NCBI GenBank assembly: GCA_964651705.1
Contig: CAZYWZ010000016.1
Span: 1 to 64,000, forward strand
DNA length: 64,000 nt
From: JADLBR01 sp964651705
GTDB taxonomy: Bacteria; Verrucomicrobiota; Verrucomicrobiia; JADLBR01
Direction: 5' to 3'
Every line of letters starts with the position of its first letter. The first letter of the stretch is position 1. The translations under genes were made by a program, and so were the position numbers. This document shows, piece after piece, positions 8,695 to 17,139 of the stretch. The notes under the pieces are model-generated. The model saw nothing but the letters and a program-made list of their open reading frames with translations. It was not told where the DNA came from and did no database searches.

Positions 8695-10209
8695 ATGATC
8701 TCAACCCATGTCATCACCCTGCTGCTGGCCGCATGCGCGATCTCCGCCGCCGAGCCGCCGCCGTCGCGGCCCAACATCGTGGTGATGGTCGCCGACGACC
8801 TCGGCTGGGGCGATGTGGGCTGCTATGGCGCCACCCGAATCAAGACGCCATACATCGACCGGCTCGCCGGCGAAGGCGTGCGCTTCACCGACGCCCACGC
8901 GCCGGCCGCCGTCTGCCAGCCGTCGCGCTACGCCATCCTCAGCGGAGCCTACTTCATGCGCGCCAAGCGCCAGGGCCAGCAGCAACTCTACTTCCACGAG
9001 GGCCAGGTCACCCTGCCGTCGTTGCTGAAGGGTGCCGGCTACCGCACCGCCGCCATCGGCAAATGGCACCTCGGCTTCGGCCGCGGCGCGGAGCCGGACT
9101 ACAACGCCGAACTCAAGCCGGGGCCGCTGGAGGTCGGCTTCGATGATTTCTTCGGCTGCCCGCGCACCCACAACGAGCCGCCCTACGTGTTCGTGGAAAA
9201 CCGCCGCATGGTCGGCGCCGATCCCGCCGATCCGATCCGCATCGTGCCCCACGACGAGGTGGTCCGGCGCGGGCTGAAGGACTTCAACTGGGGAATCAGC
9301 GAGGGCGCGGCGAAGGCGCACGCGGCGCGGCCGGTGGACCGCATCGACCTCATCCTCGCCGACAAGGCCGCCCAGTGGCTCGCGCGGGAGAGCGATGCGC
9401 CCTTCTTTCTCTACCTCGCGTTCCTCGCGCCGCACGTGCCCATCGCCCCCGCGAAGGAGTTCCAGGGCACCAGTCAGGCCGGCCGCTACGGCGATTTCAT
9501 CCAGCAACTCGACGCCTGCGTCGGCAGGGTCCTCGACGCCCTGAAAGCGCGAGGCCTCGCCGACGACACGCTGGTGTTTTTCACCAGCGACAACGGCGGC
9601 GTGCTCCACGGCGACGCCATCGCCGCCGGCCATCGCGCCAACGGCCCGTTGCTCGGCCAGAAAACCGACGCCTGGGAGGCGGGCCATCGCGTGCCGTTCA
9701 TCGCGCGCTGGCCGGGCCGCATCCCCGGCGGCTCGCGATGCGACCGGCTGTTGGGGCTGAACGACCTCATGGCCACCATCGCCGCCGCCGCAAACGTCTC
9801 CGTCCCCGCCGGTGCCGCGCCCGATAGCCTCAACCAACTGCCCGCGCTCACCGACCCCGCCAATGCGCCCGCCATCCGCCGCGAGATGCTCGCGCAAGGC
9901 ACGGGCGGTTACGCGTTGCGGCAAGGCGACTGGGCCTATCTGCCGAAACAGGGTTCGTGCGGCATGACGGTGCAAGTGCCCGCGGGAAAGCCGTGGGGCC
10001 TGCCGTATGAGCAGCTGGGCCTGCGCAACAGCGACATCGATGGGCGGGGCAAGATCAAACCCAGCGCGCCACCCGCGCAGCTCTATAACCTCCGCGACGA
10101 CCTGTCGCAGACGACAAACCGTCTCGGCGACGAACCCGACACCGCCAGGCGCCTCGCCGCGCGCATGGAAGAGCTGGTGCCAAAGCCGAAACGGCCAGGA
10201 AAGAAATGA
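8695..10209 (+). CDS. Secreted S1 sulfatase
   Basis: A 504-residue sulfatase. The start is set at the ATG at 8695, 16 bases after the previous stop, which gives a signal peptide ISTHVITLLLAACAISAAE. Landmarks are VMVADDLGWGD, formylglycine motif CQPSR at Cys74, GKWHLGFG and FFTSDNGG. The motif continues YAILSGAYF rather than the usual LTGRY. The region AWEAGHRVPFIARWPG and the ligand-pocket segment FFGCPRTHN resemble arylsulfatase A-like enzymes acting on carbohydrates. The tail is basic, PKPKRPGKK. It is part of the plus-strand enzyme run, with 21 bases to the next sulfatase. The substrate is unknown. Confidence 0.92.
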   Translation: MISTHVITLLLAACAISAAEPPPSRPNIVVMVADDLGWGDVGCYGATRIKTPYIDRLAGEGVRFTDAHAPAAVCQPSRYAILSGAYFMRAKRQGQQQLYFHEGQVTLPSLLKGAGYRTAAIGKWHLGFGRGAEPDYNAELKPGPLEVGFDDFFGCPRTHNEPPYVFVENRRMVGADPADPIRIVPHDEVVRRGLKDFNWGISEGAAKAHAARPVDRIDLILADKAAQWLARESDAPFFLYLAFLAPHVPIAPAKEFQGTSQAGRYGDFIQQLDACVGRVLDALKARGLADDTLVFFTSDNGGVLHGDAIAAGHRANGPLLGQKTDAWEAGHRVPFIARWPGRIPGGSRCDRLLGLNDLMATIAAAANVSVPAGAAPDSLNQLPALTDPANAPAIRREMLAQGTGGYALRQGDWAYLPKQGSCGMTVQVPAGKPWGLPYEQLGLRNSDIDGRGKIKPSAPPAQLYNLRDDLSQTTNRLGDEPDTARRLAARMEELVPKPKRPGKK

Positions 10210-10230
10210 CCGCCGCCAAAGATCCCCGCC

Positions 10231-11667
10231 ATGAAGCTCATATATACTCTCCTTGTCTCCCCGCTGCTCGCCCCGCTGGCCGTGCCGCACGCCGCCGAAA
10301 CCCAAGGCCGTAAGCCCAACGTCCTGCTCATCATCGCGGACGATCAGGGCTACGGGGATTTTGGCTTCATGGGCAACCGGCTCGTGAAGACACCGTCTCT
10401 TGACCGGCTTGCAGGCGAGTCGGCGGTGTTCAGGAACTTCGTCGTCGCGGCAGCTTGCTCGCCGACGCGCTCGGCGATCTGGACCGGTCGCGATCATCTG
10501 CTCACCGGCGTGTGGGGCGTGCCGCCGAAGGCAAACTTGCGTGACGATGAAGTGCGCATGCCGGCCTTTTTCCAGAAGGCCGGCTACCGGACGTTTCATG
10601 TGGGTAAACTCGACTGCGTGAAGGCCGGCTCGGGCGGGCCGTCAGACTTCGGCTGGGAGGAGTGGACGGGCGGGGGTGGCTATGAGCATCGCGACCCGAT
10701 GATATTCCAGCCGGGAAACAACCGGCGCGGCCAGGGCTGGACGGTGGACATCTGGACGGAGGAGGCGCTGAGATTCATCCGCGCGAACCGCGACGCGCCG
10801 TGGTTCGCCAGCGTGGCCTACATCATCCCACACATGCCTTGGGTGTGCGACGAGAAATACGCCGCGCCATTCCTCGCGCAGGGTTGTTCGAAAGACCTCG
10901 CGGCGTGCTACGGCTCCATCGCGCACATGGACGCATGCATCGGCCAGCTGCTCGATGCGTTGCGGGAGACGGGGCAGGAGCGGCGGACGATCGTGGCGTT
11001 CCTCAGCGACAACGGCCAGGCGGGGCCGGAGACGAAGAGCGGAACGGCGGACGGCTTCGTGCGGAGCGTGGATTGGGAGAAGCGCAACGTCGCGCGGTTG
11101 CGGGGTCACAAGGCGACGGTCTGGGAGAACGGCATCCGCGTCCCGTTCATGCTGCGCTGGCCGGAAACCATCCCGCCCGGCGAGCGGAAGCAGTTCGGCT
11201 GCGCGGAGGACGTGCTGCCGACCTTGCTCGATCTGGCGGCGATCCCCGACACGACGCAGAAACATCTGCCCTTCACCGGCGTGAGCTTGCGCCCAGCGTT
11301 GGGTGAAGCCGCAGAAACATTCGAGCGGCCTGCGGCCCTTCGCATGGCCATCGCCGGAGCAGGCGCGCCGCGCGGTGGCCTCGGCGGGCCGGGAAAGCGG
11401 AAGTTCGAAGAACATCATATCACGCTGCGCGGGTCGCGCTTCAAATACCACGCGCTGCCCGGCGGAAAGGCCGCGCTCTACGACCTCGATGCCGATCCCG
11501 GCGAGACCACCGACGTGCGGGCGAAGTTCCCCGACGTGGCGGCGAAGATGGCGCAGGAGTGCCGCAAACGATGGGATGAGATCCTCGCCAGCGGTCGCGC
11601 TTTTGCGCCTCAGCCCGTCGCATCACCTGCTGCGACGAAAAAGGCACGCCCGAGCTCCGAAAACTAA
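10231..11667 (+). CDS. Secreted sulfatase with altered GKWH motif
   Basis: A 478-residue S1 sulfatase with signal peptide MKLIYTLLVSPLLAPLAVPHAA. The metal site (IIADDQGYGD and FLSDNGQ) and the formylglycine motif CSPTR at Cys76 are intact. However, the block that normally reads GKWHLG is here GKLDC (Lys126, Asp128), so the usual catalytic His is missing from its standard position. Other conserved pieces, such as IIPHMPW and NGIRVPFMLRWP, are present. It may be a subfamily using another His, or an enzyme with reduced or altered activity. The C-terminus is Lys-containing (ATKKARPSSEN). It precedes the six-hairpin glycosidase by 16 bases. Confidence 0.88.
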   Translation: MKLIYTLLVSPLLAPLAVPHAAETQGRKPNVLLIIADDQGYGDFGFMGNRLVKTPSLDRLAGESAVFRNFVVAAACSPTRSAIWTGRDHLLTGVWGVPPKANLRDDEVRMPAFFQKAGYRTFHVGKLDCVKAGSGGPSDFGWEEWTGGGGYEHRDPMIFQPGNNRRGQGWTVDIWTEEALRFIRANRDAPWFASVAYIIPHMPWVCDEKYAAPFLAQGCSKDLAACYGSIAHMDACIGQLLDALRETGQERRTIVAFLSDNGQAGPETKSGTADGFVRSVDWEKRNVARLRGHKATVWENGIRVPFMLRWPETIPPGERKQFGCAEDVLPTLLDLAAIPDTTQKHLPFTGVSLRPALGEAAETFERPAALRMAIAGAGAPRGGLGGPGKRKFEEHHITLRGSRFKYHALPGGKAALYDLDADPGETTDVRAKFPDVAAKMAQECRKRWDEILASGRAFAPQPVASPAATKKARPSSEN

Positions 11668-11683
11668 GGGTCATTACCAAGCC

Positions 11684-13660
11684 GTGAAACTCGCCCCGAC
11701 AAACCCTGCCCTCGCCCTCCTCACCGTCCTGCTGCCCGCGCCGCTGGCTGGGTTGAAAGCCGCCGATTTGCCCCAGTTCATCGTGCCCGGCCATGAGGCG
11801 GAAATGAAAGCGTTGAACGATCTCCATGCGTTGCATCACGAGGCGGCGTTCACAACGTGCACGCTATGGGATGCCTGGCTGCCGATGGCGACGCTGTGGG
11901 CATCCGACAAAAAGCGCACGCAGTATCGCGCGGCGCTCATCAACCGACCGATCGATGCGGAGGGCTATGTGTCGATGCAGCAGCATCGCGGCATGGCGCA
12001 CAGCGAGGGCTGGCCGTTTCCCGCGTGGCAGCAGAGCACGGGTAAGGGCTTTCATTTTTCCACCTTGCACGAGGTGTGGGCGATCCAGAACTTCGCGCTG
12101 AAGCCGCTCGCAAGCACGGGCGGCTGGGAGATCAACGGCGCGGAGGTGATCGGCATCGATCCTGCGGTGGGGCTGAAATTGAAGGCGACGGCGGACGTCG
12201 TGACGCTCGCCACGCCGCCTTTTCGGTGCGGCACCATCGTGGCTCCCTTCGCGCGGCTGGAATGGGCGGCGCGTGGGTTGAAGGCGGAGTCGCAGGCCGG
12301 CATCGAGTGGCTGCTGGACGGCGAGCCGACGTGGCCGGGGGGTCGCGTGGTGGCCCTCCCCGCGCCGCAGGCCATGCAATACGCGAACGTGCCGCTCTAC
12401 CGCCATCCGGCGCACGCGGGCCTGCTCACGCGCTATCGCCTGCGGCTCGATCACGCGGCGGGCGCGGAGATCGATTTGAAATCCATCATCACCGCCATCG
12501 ACACGCGTCATCCGATCACCAACCCGAACTTCGTGCGCGGCTGCTGCGCGTACTTCGCGTGGACGCGCGACCTCGACTTCCTGCGGCAGAATATCGGTCG
12601 CATGCGAAAGGCGCTGCACTTTGCGCTGCAGGAGTTCCGCGTGCGGGAGGGAAAACACGTCTTCGTGCCCTGGGTGGGCCACGATGGCCGCAGCGGCCTA
12701 GTGGTTGGGCCGGATGGCAAGAAGTCCGCGCGCCCCGGCCTCGGCGTGGGGAACAACTACTGGGACCTTCTTCCCTTCGGCGGGCATGACGCAATGGCGA
12801 CGATGTATCTGTACGATGCCATCCGTGCCTTCTCGGCGCTGGAATGCAGCGTGGCGAAACATCCCGAGTGGAGCCTCCCCGCCGAGGCGGCTACCCTCGA
12901 TGCCCGGGCACTCACCCGACTCGCCGACGAGATGCGGCAGGATTTCCAGACTCGCTTCTGGAACCGTGATACGGGTCGTTTCAACGGCTGGACCGACGTC
13001 GAAGGCCGTTCCTACGACTATGGCTTTACCTTTGTGAACCTAGAGGCCGTCTGCTATGGCCTCGCGAGCGCCGAGCAATCGGAGAGCGTCTTCGCTTGGC
13101 TCGACGGCCGCCGCGAGGTGGCGGGCGACACCTCGTGCGGCGCGGACATCTATCGGTGGCGTTTCGCGCCGCGAGCCACCACGCGCCGCAACGTCGAGAC
13201 GTACGTCTGGCCTTGGTTCAACCCCGAGAAGATCCCCTGGGGCGACCAGGTTCAGGACGGCGGCGCAGTGCTGGGTTTCAGCTGCCACGATCTCATGGCG
13301 CGGCTGATGACAAACGGCCCCGACGATGCGTGGAGGCGCCTGCGAACGATCCTCGCGTGGTTTCGCGAGGTGCGGGCGGAGGGCGGCTACCGCGCTTACT
13401 ACGCCAAGCCCGGCCGGGGCACGCTGCAGGGCGGCGGCACGGCGGGTGGCCTGGGGCTGGATCGGGAGTTCCTGGAGAGCGTGCTCGTGCCGCAGGTCAT
13501 GCTCTACGGCTTCCTGGGCTTCACCCCGGGTCCCGACGGCTACACGCTTAACCCCCGACTGCCGAAGGAGTGGTCCTCGCTCACCGTCACCGGCATCCAT
13601 TTCCATGGCAAGGTGCTCGACATCACGGCGCACCCCGACGGCCGCACGGAGGTAAAGTGA
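11684..13660 (+). CDS. Six-hairpin (alpha/alpha-barrel) glycosidase
   Basis: A 658-residue exported protein starting with GTG at 11684. The frame is open further upstream, but only this start follows the previous stop and gives a signal peptide (NPALALLTVLLPAPLAGLKAAD) of the same type as the neighbouring sulfatases. The body has the helical, tryptophan-rich pattern of six-hairpin glycosidases: TLWDAWLPMATLW, GVGNNYWDLLPFGGHDAMA, TRFWNRDTGRFNGW, VQDGGAVLGFSCHDL. It ends with a beta-sandwich bearing the familiar LPKEWSSLTVTGIHFHG signature seen in GH65/GH78/GH95-type enzymes. The exact family cannot be assigned by eye; candidates are GH63-, GH78- or GH95-related groups. It probably acts on an oligosaccharide released by the other enzymes. 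Confidence 0.7.
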   Translation: MKLAPTNPALALLTVLLPAPLAGLKAADLPQFIVPGHEAEMKALNDLHALHHEAAFTTCTLWDAWLPMATLWASDKKRTQYRAALINRPIDAEGYVSMQQHRGMAHSEGWPFPAWQQSTGKGFHFSTLHEVWAIQNFALKPLASTGGWEINGAEVIGIDPAVGLKLKATADVVTLATPPFRCGTIVAPFARLEWAARGLKAESQAGIEWLLDGEPTWPGGRVVALPAPQAMQYANVPLYRHPAHAGLLTRYRLRLDHAAGAEIDLKSIITAIDTRHPITNPNFVRGCCAYFAWTRDLDFLRQNIGRMRKALHFALQEFRVREGKHVFVPWVGHDGRSGLVVGPDGKKSARPGLGVGNNYWDLLPFGGHDAMATMYLYDAIRAFSALECSVAKHPEWSLPAEAATLDARALTRLADEMRQDFQTRFWNRDTGRFNGWTDVEGRSYDYGFTFVNLEAVCYGLASAEQSESVFAWLDGRREVAGDTSCGADIYRWRFAPRATTRRNVETYVWPWFNPEKIPWGDQVQDGGAVLGFSCHDLMARLMTNGPDDAWRRLRTILAWFREVRAEGGYRAYYAKPGRGTLQGGGTAGGLGLDREFLESVLVPQVMLYGFLGFTPGPDGYTLNPRLPKEWSSLTVTGIHFHGKVLDITAHPDGRTEVK

Positions 13661-13740
13661 ACAGAACTCGGAATACTGGAGAGCCCCCTCGAAGAGAGGG
13701 TCTACAGTCAGCCGACGTGGCGGGTGTTGGAGCATCAACG

Positions 13741-13762
13741 GCGGGGCGTTCGTCGGCCCCGC
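13741..13762 (+). terminator. GC hairpin in 13661-13887 intergenic gap
   Basis: The 227-base gap between the six-hairpin glycosidase and the next GH29 gene is the largest in the first run. It contains a perfect 7-bp stem, GCGGGGC at 13741-13747 and GCCCCGC at 13756-13762, with an 8-base loop. There is no T-tract after it, so it could be a weak or Rho-dependent terminator, or merely a GC palindrome. A strong AGGAGG ribosome site (13875-13880 region) precedes the next ATG, suggesting that a new transcription unit starts here. Confidence 0.3.
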
Positions 13763-13887
13763 ATGCGGGCGGTGGTGGCACTGAGGTCAAGAATCGATAC
13801 GCCTCGGTCAATTGTGGCCATTGCCGCTGGACCCGCGCGCGCCCAGCCTAGGGGAGGGCCATTCGCCAGTCAGGAGGAAACGCAACG

Positions 13888-15675
13888 ATGAATCCACGGG
13901 GAACGCTCACCATCATCGCCGTGGCACTCGCGCTCGGCGCAATGCACCTGGATGCCGCGGGGGAGACCGACCCCGAGCGCGACGCCCGCATGGCGTGGTG
14001 GCGCGAGGCGCGGTTCGGCATGTTCATCCACTGGGGCGCCTACGCGCAGATGGCCGGCGTGTGGGATGGCAAACGCATCGACGCCGGCGTGGGCCACGGC
14101 ATCGGCGAGTGGATCATGTACAACGCCAAGATCCCCGTGGCCGACTACGCGCGCGAGGCGGCGAAGTTCAACCCGGCCGAGTTTGACGCCGACGCGTGGG
14201 TGCGGCTCGCCAAGGAGGCCGGGCAGCGCTACATCATCATCACCACCAAACACCACGACGGCTTCGCGCTGTTCCAGTCGAAGGCCAGCCCCTTCAACAT
14301 CGTGGACCACACGCCGTTCAAGCGCGACGTGATCCAAGAACTGGCCGCCGCCTGCCGGAGGCATGGCGTCCGGCTCGGGTTCTACTACTCGCAGGCGCAG
14401 GACTGGCATCATCCCGGCGGCGCCGCCTACAAGAACACCTTCAATGGCGGCGACCCGGCCGCGGGACACTGGGACAAGGCGCAGGAAGGGAGCTTCGACG
14501 ACTACCTCGACCGCATCGCCATCCCGCAGGCCCGCGAGCTGCTCACGAACTACGGCCCGGTCGCGGTCTTCTGGTGGGACACGCCCGTCGGCATGAACCG
14601 GGCGCGCGCGGAGAAACTCGCCGCGCTGCTGGCGCTCCAGCCCGGCATCATCACCAACAACCGCCTCAACAATCGGGACGAGGGCATTTTCCTGGGCGAC
14701 ACCGAGACGCCGGAACAGACGATCCCGCCGACCGGATTCAAGGGCCGCGATTTCGAGGTCTGCATGACGATGAACGACACCTGGGGATACAAGCTGCACG
14801 ACCAGAACTGGAAGCCGACGTCCGATCTCATCCGCAAGCTCGTGGATGTCGCCTCCAAGGGCGGCAACTTCCTGCTCAACGTCGGGCCGGACGCGCTCGG
14901 CCGCATCCCGCGGCCGAGCGTGGAGCGCCTGCGGGCGATGGGGCGATGGACTCGCGCCAACGGGGAAGCCATCTATGGCACCGCCGCCAGTCCATTCGCG
15001 AAACTGCCGTGGGGCCGCTGCACCCAAAAACCCGGCACGCTGTATCTGCACGTGTTCAACTGGCCCGGGGACGGCCGCCTCGTCGTGCCCGGGCTGAAAT
15101 CCGCCGTGCGCTCCGCGCGCCTGATCGCCGGCGGCGAACCGCTGCGCGTGGATTCCAAGGGCAACGATAAACTGCTCCACCTGCCCGCGTCCGCGCCCGA
15201 CCCGGTGGCCAGCGTCATCCGCGTGGAGCTCGATGGCCCGCTCGACGTGGACAACCGCCTGCCGTCGCCCGCCGCCGACGGGGCGATCCATCTCCCGCTC
15301 TGGATGGCGGACATCCACAACCCCGGCTACGGCGCCGAGGCCCGGCTCGGCCAGGATGCCGGGGCCCCGGCCATCGTGGACTGGACCGGCCCGAAAACCT
15401 ATCTCGCGTGGTCCTTCGAGGCCGCCGCGCCCGGCGCCTACGAGATCGTTTCCACGCTCGCACCCGCCCAACCGGGCGCGAAACTGAGGCTCCAGATCGG
15501 CAAGGAATCCGTCACCGCCACGCTCCAGGGCGATCCGTCGCCCGTCGTCCTCGGCCGCCTGACCATCCCCGCCGCGGGCGTTCACGATCTCACCTTGCGC
15601 CCGGTCGCCGCCGGATGGCAGCCCGTGATCCTGCGCTCCATCACCCTGCGCCCCGAGCCGCCATCCCAACCGTGA
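13888..15675 (+). CDS. GH29 alpha-L-fucosidase with C-terminal sandwich domains
   Basis: A 595-residue GH29 enzyme with a Sec signal (TLTIIAVALALGAMHLDAA). The barrel includes RFGMFIHWGAY, TTKHHDGFALF near residue 120, and the nucleophile region VFWWDTP with Asp231; SKGGNFLLNVGPDALG marks the end of the catalytic domain at about residue 325. After it come two beta-rich domains, a fucosidase C-terminal sandwich and a carbohydrate-binding-like module with AAPGAYEIVS. The start is supported by an AGGAGG ribosome site about 10 bases upstream. It is a different GH29 subfamily from the short Tat-exported enzymes at 2659 and 18768. Release of alpha-L-fucose is the family activity; the linkage is unknown. 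Confidence 0.92.
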   Translation: MNPRGTLTIIAVALALGAMHLDAAGETDPERDARMAWWREARFGMFIHWGAYAQMAGVWDGKRIDAGVGHGIGEWIMYNAKIPVADYAREAAKFNPAEFDADAWVRLAKEAGQRYIIITTKHHDGFALFQSKASPFNIVDHTPFKRDVIQELAAACRRHGVRLGFYYSQAQDWHHPGGAAYKNTFNGGDPAAGHWDKAQEGSFDDYLDRIAIPQARELLTNYGPVAVFWWDTPVGMNRARAEKLAALLALQPGIITNNRLNNRDEGIFLGDTETPEQTIPPTGFKGRDFEVCMTMNDTWGYKLHDQNWKPTSDLIRKLVDVASKGGNFLLNVGPDALGRIPRPSVERLRAMGRWTRANGEAIYGTAASPFAKLPWGRCTQKPGTLYLHVFNWPGDGRLVVPGLKSAVRSARLIAGGEPLRVDSKGNDKLLHLPASAPDPVASVIRVELDGPLDVDNRLPSPAADGAIHLPLWMADIHNPGYGAEARLGQDAGAPAIVDWTGPKTYLAWSFEAAAPGAYEIVSTLAPAQPGAKLRLQIGKESVTATLQGDPSPVVLGRLTIPAAGVHDLTLRPVAAGWQPVILRSITLRPEPPSQP

Positions 15676-15686
15676 CAAGGGCCGCC

Positions 15687-17132
15687 ATGAAACACTCCCT
15701 CACGCTCCTCACCGCCCTGCTGCTCGCGCCGCTGGCCGCGCTACACGCCGCCGATGCGGTTCCCGTCAAAGAGCCCAACATCCTTTTCATCCTGACCGAC
15801 GATCAGGGTTACGGCGACGTCGGACGGCATGGGAACCCGATCCTCAAGACACCGAATCTCGACGCCTTGCACGACCAGAGCGTGCGGTTCACCGACTTCT
15901 GCGTCAGCTCATCCTGTTCGCCGACGCGGGCCTCGCTCATGAGCGGGATGTTCAACCTGCGCACGGGCGTGACGCACACCATCGCGCCGCGGTGCCGCAT
16001 GAACCCGGGACTGACCATCCTGCCGCAGTATCTCAAGGCCGCCGGTTACACCTCCGCCTGCATCGGCAAATGGCACCTCAGCGCCGACGCCGCCACCGAA
16101 CCGGGCCAGCGCGGGTTCGATTACGTCGCCGGGAAACCCGCGCATTATCAGGACGGGAAATATCGCGAGGACATCCTGTTCGATGAGGCGATGGGCTTCA
16201 TGGAGCGGAGCGCGGGAAAACCGTTCTTCTGCTATCTCGCGACGTGGTCGCCGCACGCGCCGCTGATCGTGCCGGACAAATACGTCGAGCCGTATCGGGG
16301 CAGAGTGGGCGATGACGCCGCGAAGTTCTTCGGCATGGTGGCGAACATCGACGAGAACCTGGGCCGGCTGATGCGCTGGCTGGAAGAGAAAGATCTGGCG
16401 CGCAACACGGTCGTCATTTTCATGAACGACAACGGGGGCACCTACGGAGTGGACACGTGGAACGCGGGGATGCGCGGGTGCAAATGCACCGCCTGGCCCG
16501 GCGGCGCTCGGGCGATCTCGTTCTGGCGCTGGCCGGGGGAATGGAAGCCGCGCGACGTGAGCGCGCTGACGGCGCATGTGGATGTGCTGCCGACGCTGGC
16601 GGCCATCGCCGGGGCCAAACTGGCGGATGCGTCGCTCGACGGGCGCAGCCTGTTGCCGCTGCTCGAGGGCCGGGAGGATCCGTGGTTTGGCGAGCGGATG
16701 TTGTTCCAGCACAATGCGCGCTGGCCCAGCGGCATGGCCGCCCGGCACAAGGATTGCATGGCCGGGGTGCGCTGGAAAGAGTATCTGCTCGTGCGCAGCC
16801 GTCCCTGCGACGATCCGGCGTGTGTCCGGAGCGGCGTCAGCCAGTGCGGCGCGCTGCGGAATGTCGAGCGAGGCTCAGACGTCGCCACCTATACGAAGAA
16901 CGCCCAGTTCGTCTGGGGCCTCACCCCCGGAGACGGCTGGGCGCTCTACGACGTGCGAAAGGACCCGGCCTGCGAAGAGAATCTCGCCCCGGCCAACCAG
17001 GGGATCGCCGACAAACTCCGCCAGGCCTACGACTGCTGGTGGGACGCCATCTATCCCGAGATGATCGCCGCCGGCGGCGATGTGCCATTGGCCCAGGCGG
17101 CGGTGGAAAGAGTGAGGGGCAAGAAGAAGTAG
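15687..17132 (+). CDS. Secreted S1 sulfatase
   Basis: A 481-residue sulfatase beginning at ATG 15687, 11 bases after the GH29 stop. The signal peptide MKHSLTLLTALLLAPLAALHAAD is the clearest example of the cassette shared by many genes here. Landmarks: LFILTDDQGYGD, formylglycine motif CSPTR at Cys77, GKWHLSAD, and FMNDNGGTYG for the second metal-site half. The segment NAGMRGCKCTAWPGGARA and the C-terminal PRDKPACEEN-like region resemble the atypical sulfatases often annotated as arylsulfatase A or B in polysaccharide loci. The tail is RVRGKKK. Its AAGAAG codons lie immediately before the next ribosome site. Confidence 0.93.
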   Translation: MKHSLTLLTALLLAPLAALHAADAVPVKEPNILFILTDDQGYGDVGRHGNPILKTPNLDALHDQSVRFTDFCVSSSCSPTRASLMSGMFNLRTGVTHTIAPRCRMNPGLTILPQYLKAAGYTSACIGKWHLSADAATEPGQRGFDYVAGKPAHYQDGKYREDILFDEAMGFMERSAGKPFFCYLATWSPHAPLIVPDKYVEPYRGRVGDDAAKFFGMVANIDENLGRLMRWLEEKDLARNTVVIFMNDNGGTYGVDTWNAGMRGCKCTAWPGGARAISFWRWPGEWKPRDVSALTAHVDVLPTLAAIAGAKLADASLDGRSLLPLLEGREDPWFGERMLFQHNARWPSGMAARHKDCMAGVRWKEYLLVRSRPCDDPACVRSGVSQCGALRNVERGSDVATYTKNAQFVWGLTPGDGWALYDVRKDPACEENLAPANQGIADKLRQAYDCWWDAIYPEMIAAGGDVPLAQAAVERVRGKKK

Positions 17133-17139
17133 GAACCAT

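Noticed and set aside
6645..10599. Long minus-strand frames opposite the sulfatase genes (710 and 632 codons)
   Set aside because: They mirror strongly supported plus-strand sulfatases and have low-complexity translations with no motif.
11303..11683. Upstream in-frame extension of the six-hairpin glycosidase
   Set aside because: The extension overlaps the preceding sulfatase and is Arg/Ser-rich nonsense; the GTG at 11684 gives a proper signal peptide.
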